From contig JAMKCF010000002.1 in the NCBI GenBank assembly GCA_023634235.1, positions 4,033,722 to 4,097,721 on the forward strand: a stretch of 64,000 bases of DNA. Direction: 5' to 3'. Below the pieces are notes generated by a model. That model saw only the letters and a list, made by a program, of their open reading frames with translations. It was not told the DNA's origin and did not search any database. Positions 11,893-21,759 of the stretch are shown piece by piece. The stretch comes from Pisaster brevispinus. Taxonomy: Eukaryota > Echinodermata > Asteroidea > Forcipulatida > Asteriidae. Within the stretch, counting starts at the first letter, position 1, and every line of letters starts with the position of its first letter. The position numbers were made by a program, and so were the translations under genes.

Positions 11893-12119
11893 AGTTAGTT
11901 TTTTCTATGCACGGAGCAATGCCCAATTGCCATTTTATGTAAGAACAAAAATACAAGCCATAAAATCAAACAAACTTCGCAAGACAATTGAAGAGATTAA
12001 GTCGCAATTGCCTGCTTTTATCACAAACAAAATTGCATAACCGATAACTGGCTTACAAACTTCATTAGGAAATTGAGATAGCGTACGGCATCATCATCGC
12101 AAAATAATATAAACGGTAA

Positions 12120-12560
12120 TATAATACGCCCCTATCGGCGGCCTTTTCGCGAGGCTGTTAGTTTCCTGTGGTGATTGGTCGAGGTAATTGTTTGATCGGT
12201 TCAGAAAATAAAAATAATAATGGAAATGTATTTTCTTTAGTACACAGAGAGATACACACACAGACGTGTTGGCAGGAAATAATGAAATTAGGCCCAGATG
12301 TTGCACCATTTTATATCGGCGTAATAATGTATGCATAATGAATGGCCCGTGTGCGAACTTGACCCAAATGGGAGAGCGGCGGAGTTTGCGAGTGGGTTGC
12401 GGGCCAGGTTTTGGTGCTGCACGTGATTCGTGCCGCGCGTCAACCATTTAGTTATATATAACTCTATGGCGTCAACGTTGTTTTCGTTGCGCATGTTTTC
12501 GTAAATCACCAGCCGCGCTTTCATACCCTGCGCTCGGTCATCCTCTTTCAAAAAAAAAAA
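12120..12560. promoter_or_regulatory. CpG-rich segment upstream of Ig receptor copy 1
   Basis: Much richer in G+C and CpG than its surroundings (cggcggccttttcgcg, gagagcggcggagtttgcg, gtgccgcgcg). It contains an inverted CCAAT (tgattggtcg) and an E-box (cacgtg near 12419). It lies 400-840 bp before the start codon of the only intact receptor gene. The upstream regions of the other copies do not match it. The promoter role is inference. Confidence 0.35.
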
Positions 12561-12784
12561 AAGAAAACAGTGAAATAAATCAAATTTTGAAATACGAAAG
12601 AAAAAAATAAATAAAAAATCGTACCCCCTTAGTATGATCACCGGACCGAAAAAAGGCCGTACGAAAATTTGCAGCTCGATCTATACAGGCACCTGGGAGT
12701 TTTTCTTACACAAACAGACACGTTACTCGCATTAGCATATGGATTAGGGTTTTCATTACTGCTGTAAGTTAAAAATACCTAAAT

Positions 12785-12806
12785 GGTCAAAGTTCAATCT
12801 TTGACC
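12785..12806. promoter_or_regulatory. Palindrome with a nuclear-receptor-like half-site pair
   Basis: GGTCAAAG, six bases (TTCAAT), then CTTTGACC is a perfect inverted repeat. Its left part, GGTCAAAGTTCA, is also a DR1-type direct repeat of the kind bound by HNF4/RXR-class receptors. It lies about 150-170 bp upstream of the copy 1 start codon. Function not shown. Confidence 0.3.
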
Positions 12807-12955
12807 TCAAAACTGATGAACCGTGATGTACCAAGATCAATTGAATCCAAGGTTTTAATATTGAAGCCTGCCTTTCACTTCCTGCAATGTGAGGAGTGCG
12901 CACAGTAATATTCAACCAACGTAATCTCATTCTGACTTTTATAATACTCTCCAAC

Positions 12956-14941
12956 ATGGATTTAACGTCTTGGTTCAATCGTTTGCTCCTCGTGGTTTTC
13001 ATTATGTGTTCTCTGGATACAACTCCACTCTTTGGTGTCGATTCACAAAGTGTACACTTAATGAAACTTTCACCAGGGGGTGATATCGATGAAGATGACG
13101 AAGTGAAGCTACAATGTAATGTCAGTAGACTTGCAGCAAGTCATGTCATAGAATGGGTTAGAGTCTACATGAACGTAAGCGTGATAATAGCAAAGAATGG
13201 GACAAGTCTAGACCAGAGATATGAACTTGACACTATATCTGACGTGTCTAGTTCTGGGATATCAATTCAACAAGTTCTTATCATCAAAAACGTCAGTAAA
13301 ACAGATACATCATTCACCTGTCATATCAATGACTCTGGAAGTGAAATGATGAGCAGCAGTGTTCCGATATCAAGTAACATTAATGTATATGTTCATTACT
13401 TCCCATCACCAATGTACCCCATCTGCTTCCCTGATGGTGATTTCACTGTACAAGAAGGAACGCAGCAAGCTTTGAGCTGCACATCCGAGAAAGGGAACCC
13501 AACGGTAAATGTGACACTTTTGACAAATCCATCAACTGCTCATTTGATGTGGCTGTATTCGAATAGCAGCAACGAAACCAAAGCAGTTATCAATCTCACG
13601 TTGAATGAAACTTATAATGGTTATCAATTCCAATGTACAATCACCAGTGAATATTTCCCAGGAAGAAATAGATCCTGTATCATCGGACCAATCACAGCGA
13701 CCAATATGACAACTGAAAACCCAGGGGAAACTGAGTCCACATCCAACAAGGAAACTATCAACCCATCCAGCATCCCTATTGCCATCATAGCAGGAGCCGC
13801 TGGTGCTGGTGGTTTCTTACTCCTCATAGTGATAACACTGATTGTACTCTACGTGTGTAGATGTTGCTGCTTCAATGATAAATCACGCAGATCATCATTA
13901 CGGCTGACTGACTTACCACCAAATGAAACAGTTGAAGACCCAAACACCGGCCATGACATTAATCGAAGTGAACCCAATATGTCCACGAGCGTGTATGCGA
14001 CTGACCTCATGACAGAAAACAAACCTGATCTGAGAATGCCACCACAATCCGAACCAGAATCATCCCACCTTGACACACAGGAGATGCTAAATGATGACAA
14101 TGAGGCAGCAGACTTCATTTCTCCAAAAAAATTCTCAACTCACTCTCAAAACAATGACCGAGACAGCCCTAGACCCCCAGGGATTTCAAGCTTTAAATTG
14201 ACCGGGTCTGATGATTGCATCACTGGCAATGACGATGAGGAGCATCTTGGAACAGTAGGGCCAAATGAAGGAGATGCTCCTACGTATGGAGTGGTGAAGA
14301 AATCGAATCGAGTCTCACAGGGAAGTAAGAAGAAGCAGCCGGAGATTACGACAGATGGACCAGATCCTTGGGCCGATGCTTCACTCCATCAGCATGAGAA
14401 CATAAATCCAGCATCCACCGAAAATGAATATGCAGAGATGCCTTCCCTCTCTGATGATCCAGGCCGCAGCGGGAAACCAACAGCTACGGTAAGACCTGTG
14501 TCCCACACCCCCAAACCACCCATTCCCACTAAACCTGTCTTAAGTCATCAGTCATCACGCCGTACCAACACTAATCAAGCCCCACCAAGTGTTGCCAAAA
14601 AGCCCATCAAGAAGTTCAAACCCAAGGAGAAAAATCCACCAGCAGATGAGTTTGGGAATCGAGATGAGACACCTCTGCCCTCTACAGTAGCACCGAGTGT
14701 ATCCACACATCCTCCATCACCACCATCGACTCTCACTGATCATAAAGAGAATGCCTCAGTAGAGGGATACGGTGAGGAAGGAGGCGATGAGGTACCACCG
14801 GATACCCAGGTACCTCACGAGGCTCATGCAGCGGATGATCATGACGTGATGTACGCTGAGCTTGATTTGCAATCTGCAACATCAGACGCGATGCCCCAAC
14901 CACAGGAGGAACATACACTGTACGCTAGTATCATGAGTTAA
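12956..14941 (+). CDS. Ig-superfamily transmembrane receptor with ITIM/ITSM tail (copy 1, intact)
   Basis: Single-exon gene of 661 residues. The start is the ATG at 12956 (MDLTSWFN), the first in-frame ATG; it opens a signal peptide (about 1-29) and is kept in the paralogues. Ig domain 1 has C54, W67 and C122; Ig domain 2 has C175, W199 and C227, with an extra pair C157 (MYPICFPDG) and C241 that could form a second disulfide. There are many N-glycosylation sites. The membrane span is about 274-300, with a small-residue AGAAGAGG patch, followed by a palmitoylation-type cluster (CRCCCF). The 360-residue tail carries Y347 (SVYATDL), Y444 (PTYGVV), Y492 (NEYAEM), an ITIM at Y633 (VMYAEL) and an ITSM-like motif at Y656 (TLYASI), plus proline-rich KPPIPTKP. 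Such motifs recruit SH2 phosphatases or adaptors in known immune receptors. Ligand and named orthologue not recognised. Probably an inhibitory or dual-mode cell-surface receptor (inference). Confidence 0.85.
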   Translation: MDLTSWFNRLLLVVFIMCSLDTTPLFGVDSQSVHLMKLSPGGDIDEDDEVKLQCNVSRLAASHVIEWVRVYMNVSVIIAKNGTSLDQRYELDTISDVSSSGISIQQVLIIKNVSKTDTSFTCHINDSGSEMMSSSVPISSNINVYVHYFPSPMYPICFPDGDFTVQEGTQQALSCTSEKGNPTVNVTLLTNPSTAHLMWLYSNSSNETKAVINLTLNETYNGYQFQCTITSEYFPGRNRSCIIGPITATNMTTENPGETESTSNKETINPSSIPIAIIAGAAGAGGFLLLIVITLIVLYVCRCCCFNDKSRRSSLRLTDLPPNETVEDPNTGHDINRSEPNMSTSVYATDLMTENKPDLRMPPQSEPESSHLDTQEMLNDDNEAADFISPKKFSTHSQNNDRDSPRPPGISSFKLTGSDDCITGNDDEEHLGTVGPNEGDAPTYGVVKKSNRVSQGSKKKQPEITTDGPDPWADASLHQHENINPASTENEYAEMPSLSDDPGRSGKPTATVRPVSHTPKPPIPTKPVLSHQSSRRTNTNQAPPSVAKKPIKKFKPKEKNPPADEFGNRDETPLPSTVAPSVSTHPPSPPSTLTDHKENASVEGYGEEGGDEVPPDTQVPHEAHAADDHDVMYAELDLQSATSDAMPQPQEEHTLYASIMS

Positions 14942-15293
14942 GTAGAAGGATCGTGGTTTTGACAATTTGGATGAATGTGTTAAAAAAAAGATATTTCCTT
15001 TCCTTAAGAATACCAACGGCAGACTCATATCCGATTCTATGCTGTCAGACTGTTTTGTCTTTGTACAAGTCAACTTTCCATAGTCAAAAATGAGAAAAAG
15101 CAAAAAAAAAAACGTTGTTGTTGCTTTCCGATCTTTAAAAAAGCCTATTAAGTTACCGAAGTTGGACCCATATCCGGTTATCAGCTCTCCTAAGTTGTGA
15201 TGTACATACATAAATATTATAATACATATGAAACTTTGTTTTTACCCTTACACCAATGTATATTAAGCGCATTTTTGCAACGGGTGTTTAAGT

Positions 15294-15439
15294 AATATAA
15301 TTTGGTTTAACCCTTACACTGATGTAAATTAAGGACCACACTCAGTACTTTCCCGAGTTCTGTGAAGAAATCCACAGGCAAATCATTGAGTATACAGTGC
15401 CTTATATACATTGGTGTAAGTGTAAAACCAAATTATATT
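15294..15439. mobile_element. Short element with 35-bp inverted arms
   Basis: The arm 15294-15328 (AATATAATTTGGTTTAACCC and on) is the approximate reverse complement of 15405-15439, with a few mismatches. The arms contain the same cttacaccaatgta core as the tail of the tRNA-derived SINE next door, so this may be two SINE tails in opposite orientation. It is repeated after copy 2 and is shortened after copy 4. Confidence 0.6.
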
Positions 15440-15708
15440 CTTTATACACCTTAGTAGGCTGTGAAAACGTAGACAGAATGAGGACATTTTGCAGATAAGC
15501 GTTTCTCCCATATTTTAACACTTAGGCAAAGTGGAATACAAAATGAAGGTATGATTAACGCATTGATTATTATAGAATACCATTCCTGGCCCATTTAACC
15601 TTGAGTCAGACAAACCCAGATAAAAAAGAAACACCAAGTAGGTCCACCATCATACACTTTGAAATTGAATGTACATGTATTACACAGTAAACGTTGCTTG
15701 TATAAAAT

Positions 15709-16251
15709 CCAGTGTTGTAGTACCAGTACTCAGTACTTAAACTCGAGTACTACTCGAACACCGTTTTGATGGTACTCGTCTCGAACTCGTACCCGACTAG
15801 CAAAGTGCTCCCCATCGAAGTCTATACTCGATACTCAAACGAAAAATAATCATCCCTGAAGTCATGCACCCAGACTTCATTTTTAAGTACTCGTGGTCAA
15901 ACCACTACTTTTTTAATACGTGCGTTAATGCAATGAATAGAGGAATAAAGCTCTATGATGCATTCGTGTTAAAAAGATAACAAGCACACATTGTCGTCTA
16001 GAAATCAGTGCAAAAATCATAGTTTTTACCTCATATGTCAGTATTTGTTTTATAAAGTACTTGTACATGAAGATCCAAGTACTTGATACTCAGCTGATGG
16101 ACTCGGTACTCAGATATCACAATACTCGCTACTCAGACACTTGTACTCGTACCCGATGACCCAAGTTCTTGTACTTGAGTACTACTTGGCCATTCTATAG
16201 TACTCTGCAGTACCTGATACTTGACTGAAAAGTTTTCCGCTACAATACTGG
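15709..16251. mobile_element. 543-bp non-autonomous DNA transposon, hAT-like, rich in agtact
   Basis: The ends are CCAGTGTTGTAG and CTACAATACTGG, a 12-bp inverted repeat with one mismatch. The interior is full of agtact/gtactcg words with local dyad symmetry. Flanks tataaaat and taaatgat match at 5 of 8 positions, compatible with an old 8-bp duplication. It sits at the same place after every tail-A gene, so it inserted before the array expanded. Confidence 0.65.
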
Positions 16252-18373
16252 TAAATGATTGAGCAATGCTTTAAGTAGAATTAAATGTCACTTAACGGCA
16301 GTAAATCTGAAATGATTTTTTATAAGAATAGATTACATTGACTAATTCGACAGGGGTAAACAGCACTATGATTGTACTACAGCGCCACAAAACTAACTAT
16401 TCCATACCTAATTTTTGACTTGTTTGTCTATAATATGTATTTGCTTAAGAAGGACACGAATTTATGAAATGATTGGTATTTACTCGTACCATTGGCCCAT
16501 AGGACTGTTGCATCAACAAGGATTCTTTCATCTTATACAAAACAGTTTGTAAATTGTTATTTTTAACTAATGACATTGTACGTTGTTAATGTCAATGATA
16601 ACCTAAATGTAAAAAGAGGACGGGATGGGAAAGGGTTTCTTGAAAAGCAAATTTTCTTTTCCTGAAATGTTAAACATTTCACACACTTTCTAGGGTAATT
16701 ATTAACGGAACGTGAATTCTAATCGTATGTTTTTAAATAAATTTATTCACAGTGCCTTTACAAAAATATTAATAAGTCGGTTGGATGTTATCATTATGTT
16801 ATACAAAAAGCACAGATCATTGACAACTACACTAATAAGTAAAATTGTTTTTATGCATTTATCATTATAAATACCCAAATCTATTCAAAAAGCATAACAA
16901 AGACATTTCATTTAAAAATAATATAGAAAAACGAAAATGTGGAACAAGGAAGAGTGACTGACATCCAACCAAGGAATTATTTCCAAAGAGTAGGATATAA
17001 AATATTCCCATCTCAAGACCCATTTTTAAAAGATTGGTTTACCTTTCTCGTAACTTCATCAGCAAATTGTTTGTCTACAATTTTTAAGGAATCTTGAAAG
17101 ACTTGTCAGAGTTAAAAATATTGGCTCACTTTAATAAAACAAATCAGTTATCAAGGATATTAAGCAGAAAGCCTTTCCCAAGTAAGTCAAATGATATGGT
17201 ATTTTGACGTCATGTATTTTTTTCTCATATTCACTTTTTATGAGTTAATTTTTGGGCTTGTAGTTAAATTTGTCACATTCAGTTATGTAAGGTTTATGGT
17301 TTAACTTTTGCGATTTTAAAGTATTGATACAATATTTTAGTATAAATAGTTTTAAAGCTTAAATAGCTAAGATTTGTAATGCATTTTGGCTGAGTTGGGA
17401 ATATTTTAGATGTACTTTCCATTTGACTGTGTATAAACCCAATAAATGCTGCGTATTTCTAACTTCCGTGTTTACTCAAAGTTCTTGCATTGATCCAAAC
17501 TATTTCGTTCTAACAAACCTTTTAAATGAGTTCAAATTGTTGTTTGGTTTTGTGACATAGAGTGTGTAGAAAAAACAACAAAGGACTGTGACGAAAAAGG
17601 CTTTTCAGTGTAACAATGGGATTGTGTCGTTTGCAACAAACACACAAGTCAACATAAATCACATATTTCATCGAAACTTTGAGAAATCCGAGTTGTTTTT
17701 TATAGTTATTTTTTTTTACAAAACCTTTGTTGGTGTGGTTTGCGATGAGACCACGTGTAGAAACCTTTATGGGAAGAACCACTGCTGTGGTTTGTCAACC
17801 TGATCTGATTGTTTCACCAAGCAAAGTTCCAAACCCTTTATAAAACCCCTTTCATTAAAAGTTAGAAGGCTTCGTTAGTGACAATGGTCTTTTAGTTTTT
17901 AGTTTCATTAAACTATTTTCATTTATATAACAGTATGTAAATGTTTAAATAATAAAAATGAAACCTCTTTGGCATGTGATAAAAGTTAAGTATTCAAACT
18001 ATGTTCAACAATTCAGCTACTTTTTTACAACATTCGATAATGCTGGCAAACTGTTTCGTCTTGCTTTATCATCATTACATTGAACCAAAAATGTTTACAA
18101 CTTTTATTAAAGCAGTTACAACAGGCAGCATTGAACACTGAATATGACGAAGTTCACGTTGCAGAGAAACGTTAGGCACAAAGAGACCGTAACCTCCATA
18201 CGGGTCAAGCTAGATGAAGCTTTAACATGAAATGATAACCCCTTAAAACAATATTTCAATCATGAGAAATACAGCAGGCGTTTTATTAATGGTTCACAGT
18301 TTTTAAGTTCAATGAAAAGTTATAGTCAAAACCAAAACTGGATCCAAAACTGAGATCCCAGTAAAAAGGGATG

Positions 18374-18660
18374 CAGTGCGTTTGGAGGAAACAGTAGGGT
18401 GCAGGGCATCTAGAGGGAACAGATGGGTGCAGGGCATCTAGGTGGAACAGTTGGGTGCTGGGCATCTAGAGGGAACAGTTGGGTGCTGGGCATCTAGAGG
18501 GAAGAGTTGGGTGCGGGGCATCTAGAGGGAACAGTTGGGTGCGGGGCATCTAGAGGGAACAGTTGGGTGCGGGGCATCTAGAGGGAACAGTTGGGGGCAG
18601 GGCATCTAGAGGGAACAGTTGGGTGCGGAGCATCTAGAGGGAACAGTTGGGGGGGGGGCG
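18374..18660 (+). repeat. 28-bp minisatellite before tail-B cassette 1
   Basis: About ten units of 28 nt (catctagagggaacagttgg plus gtgcgggg), with exact 28-nt spacing at 18491, 18519, 18547 and 18575. It ends directly against the membrane-span coding sequence of the tail-B cassette. The same array type lies before the other two orphan cassettes. Confidence 0.92.
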
Positions 18661-18683
18661 GGGCACCCAAAAGAAAGAGTTAG

Positions 18684-19023
18684 GGACATTATCATCCTCT
18701 TCATTGTCTCTCTCATCATCAATATCTTCCTCCTCATCAAACATCGACATCTTAAGATCACCAAGGAGAAGGAAACCAATGTAGCCAAAGCTGATCCCTA
18801 CATGGAGTTGCAACCAACGGAGGACAAGAACAGAGTCTACATGGAACCTACTACGGCTACAACTACCGCACAATATACCTACTACCAACCAGTTGAAGTA
18901 GAGACTCACAGCCCAGAGTATGGCTACGCTCGGCCAGAGGGCAGCACCAACACCAGCTACGAAGCGGTTAGACATCCACAGAGTTCAGCTGACAAACCGT
19001 ATCAGAACATTAATAAATGTTGA
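18684..19023 (+). pseudogene. Orphan tail-B cassette 1 (membrane span plus tyrosine tail, no ectodomain)
   Basis: Open from the membrane span (IIILFIVSLIINIFLLIKH) to a stop at 19021-19023, about 112 codons. The tail has PYMELQ, VYMEP, TYYQPV, a SYEAV motif and PYQNI. It matches the 3' half of receptor copy 3 but has no Ig domains and no ATG in front; the reading frame runs back into the 28-bp minisatellite. The sequence before GGACATT ends in ttag but is purine-rich, so it is a poor splice acceptor. Either a 5'-truncated relic of a tail-B gene, or a spare cassette that would need an unusual splice to be used. The frame is undamaged. Confidence 0.6.
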
Positions 19024-21480
19024 CTGAACAGGTTCTTCGGTACGCCAGGAATCTGTGCATTCAAGTCGGCGTGATTTCAATCTCCAGTAATGACAGTTGC
19101 ATCTTACCGATTCATATTTATACTTACATCAGTTTGTTGGTATCGATTTTAGGACTTCAATTTGTCCTTTTCACTTAACAGTCTTCCCTAGACCTTGCGC
19201 TCGAGAAAAAGTGATGACGCCCCCACAAAAATACAAAGGATTCCATAAAAGGAGAACACACTGTTCCTTTTGTGTTGCTTTGTTCTGCTGCCCTCACTCT
19301 GTTGATAATACCATGTAAACATTAGGGGTAAGGAGGATAAACAATCCTTCTTCTGACTGTACTCGTTGGTATTACAATCATGTGCGGTGGTTTAAATGGA
19401 AGGTGTAAGTTTGGTTATCACCCTTACATCAATGATAATAAAAACCTCATTGTCGAAACCTACAGCAGCTTTCGATAGTATAAAGCATTTTCAGAAACGT
19501 TTCACTTCGAAATAATGCGGTTATGGAAAAAAGTATCAGTAGTTATGCACCAACATTTGAATCTGAGAAGCGTTACTGTCACAAACCTTTCCCAACTTGT
19601 GTATTCCTATTATATTGATTAGTCTTCCTGCGTGGACATTTCCAATCCAGTTTTTTTTAGCGATATCTCAAAAACGCGACCACCTTTTAAAGTGACATTT
19701 TCACAGGTTGGATTTATTGTATACATCTGCATTTATAAAGGATTAAAACAATCGAACAGCTCCAAAAAACTAATTTTCTCTTTTTCTAATTAATCAATAA
19801 TCAGCGTTTAATCCGGCGCGAGACTGTAAAGTTAATACTAGGTAAGAACTGTCAAAAGAGGTTTTTGCGTTTCTTGATCAAGTAAGTGTTTCTGGCGATT
19901 GTGAATCCTTGTAAATAGCCCTGATGGTAACATTGGATCTCCGTATTACAGTAATATATGCCTCAATCCAGTCAATAGGGACCAGTGTAGTCGACCTCAC
20001 CGTCTGTACACGTCATCGTGATCAATATCTAAGTGTGATTATTTTATGATATTTTACACTAAGGAAACCAACGAACATTTGGTATATTTTGTCAAATCCT
20101 ACTTAGGTAAGCCGTAGAAGTGGGACGACACAAAAGTTATGCACTTTGCTTCGGCCTTGTAATATACTTTTTGCTACTTGCTTATTAACCTTGTAATCGA
20201 GTTGTATAAATACGGATAACATTTTAAATACTGCATTTAATACGCATTGTATATTTAAACAAAATACAGTCATGGTGATGGGAGATTAACATGTTAATTC
20301 TATCCGTGAATAAAACAATATCTTCTTTCGAACCGTCAAAGTAGCGGATGTGCTCTCAGAACTCAATTCAAAAAGCATCTGTATATAAACATATTGGTAT
20401 GATGAGTCATTGTTAAAAACTACTATGTTTTGCCTATTGGGAAGACAATTTGATAAGAATAATAATGGTATCCAAGGTACACGGTTTTGCAAATAGCTAA
20501 GGTTGATCTAAAGATGTGATCAAGCTTAATTGGTTCGCTGAATGTGATGTCACAATACAAAACAGTAGAGTGATATTCACATCTCATCTTAAAATAACCG
20601 TCAGTTGCCTTGGCTTGGTTTGGTCAATTCTCAGAGCCACTGGTGAGTTGGAGTTTTTTGTCAATAAAACCGTTTTCATCCAAAACAAGAAAGAAACATT
20701 ACTTGTCATGTTATTGTGCGTGTCTTGTTTTCCCGGTTGACCAGTTGTAAGTGTTTTTAAGTTGGCAATCAACACTCTTCTGACAAGAGATGAATATTCT
20801 TGTTTGTCATTCAAGGTTATGCTATCAAAGATGGACTTATATAGTTGATAATGCTAAGGTGGGATAGGGGAGCTCATCCTTTTAAAAACACGGGTTTATT
20901 GGGAGAGGGTCCTAAAACTGTTTCGTACGACTACATCATCTTCTTATAAAATTTTAGTGTTAACAGATATAGGACCATGTGTGTAAATAAAGGAAATTGT
21001 GTGTCAAAGACTCAATACATAAGTTTACACTTCGGCAAAATGTTGAAAGTTGCAAGGCCCGATTTATTCCAAATTGTTTATCTTTTGAACAGTTTTTTCT
21101 TTGGAACGAATTTTACAGATGATGCTGTTTTAGCAAGAAAAAGCAAACAAAAAGTTTTGCTTATGCCAGGGCCAATGCACAAAATACACGCAACATGCAA
21201 ACTAATTGTACATGGCTGATGTGGGAAATCCCGCAATTATTCGTTTTTTAGTTTTTAATTGTGAACACTTCAAAGGCGGATTTTGATCGTGCAATACCTC
21301 GAATAAAAGCTAATGACGTTCTCGAATCTATAACAATAACTATTTAGAATTTTAATCAAAATTATAAGTAAGGTCAACTAGGCCCAACATTGGACGTATA
21401 TCTTTAGAACAAAGGTATTGACTCGACTCCCTCCTTTATCTCAACTTAGATTACGCACTAAAACAAAACAAGAATAATCG
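19024..21480 (+). other. 3' flank of tail-B cassette 1 (tail-B flank block)
   Basis: Repeated after copy 3 (44178 on) and after the cassette at 55.3 kb. Shared landmarks include gtacgccagga, cgtgatttcaatctc, gttctgctgccctcactctg and gcgatatctcaaaaacgcg (the last is missing after the 55.3-kb cassette). No gene recognised. Confidence 0.65.
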
Positions 21481-21556
21481 AATAATGAAAATCAGTCATG
21501 AGAAATTAAATTGAAGGAAAAAAAGTTTGCAGAGCTATTGCCTAAGTATAACAGTG

Positions 21557-21748
21557 ATGTTGAAGTCAATTGAAAACAGTGAAGTCATTACAAAGATCGA
21601 AACCCAGTATGAGATTGAAGACAAAGTGATGCGGGAGACGAAGATGGAAGACTGGTGTGGAGAAGGAGAACACGCAGGTCGAGAACTACGACACAACGAG
21701 CGGTTCAATACAGCTCATGTAGTTTCATTTTTTTTAAACCACCACTAA
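21557..21748 (+). other. Conserved small open frame, repeat-unit copy 1
   Basis: From ATG 21557 the frame reads MLKSIENSEVITKIETQYEI, then KVMRETKMEDWCGEGEHAG and RELRHNERFN. The same peptide is open in two other copies (57587-57817 on +, 46030-46260 on -). The ATG is preceded by ttacag-like or taacag-like AG sites. No domain recognised; it may be an exon, a small gene or merely conserved duplicated DNA. Confidence 0.3.
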
Positions 21749-21759
21749 AAATATGAATC

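Larger units (their letters stand above)
8851..12120. other. Intergenic DNA without a recognised gene
   Basis: No convincing exon on either strand. It holds a short direct duplication at 9641-9698, CA/TG-rich patches at 9560-9600 and 10050-10070, and a retroposon tail at 11820-11892. The short open frames here are not supported by any domain or splice pattern. Confidence 0.5.
14942..18373 (+). other. 3' flank of receptor copy 1 (tail-A flank block)
   Basis: Presumed 3'UTR and downstream DNA, repeated after copies 2 (26773-30102), 4 (50402-54760) and 5 (from 61311, partly inverted). It contains a pair of 35-bp inverted arms (15294-15439) and a MITE (15709-16251). No coding region is recognised. 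Confidence 0.7.

Noticed and set aside
12094..12641. Two 117-codon minus-strand frames in the CpG-rich region
   Set aside because: Low-complexity, basic or Phe-rich content without domains or splice signals.
12896..12955. Extending receptor copy 1 upstream to a GTG at 12896
   Set aside because: Animals start at ATG; the ATG at 12956 opens the signal peptide and is conserved in copies 2 and 3.
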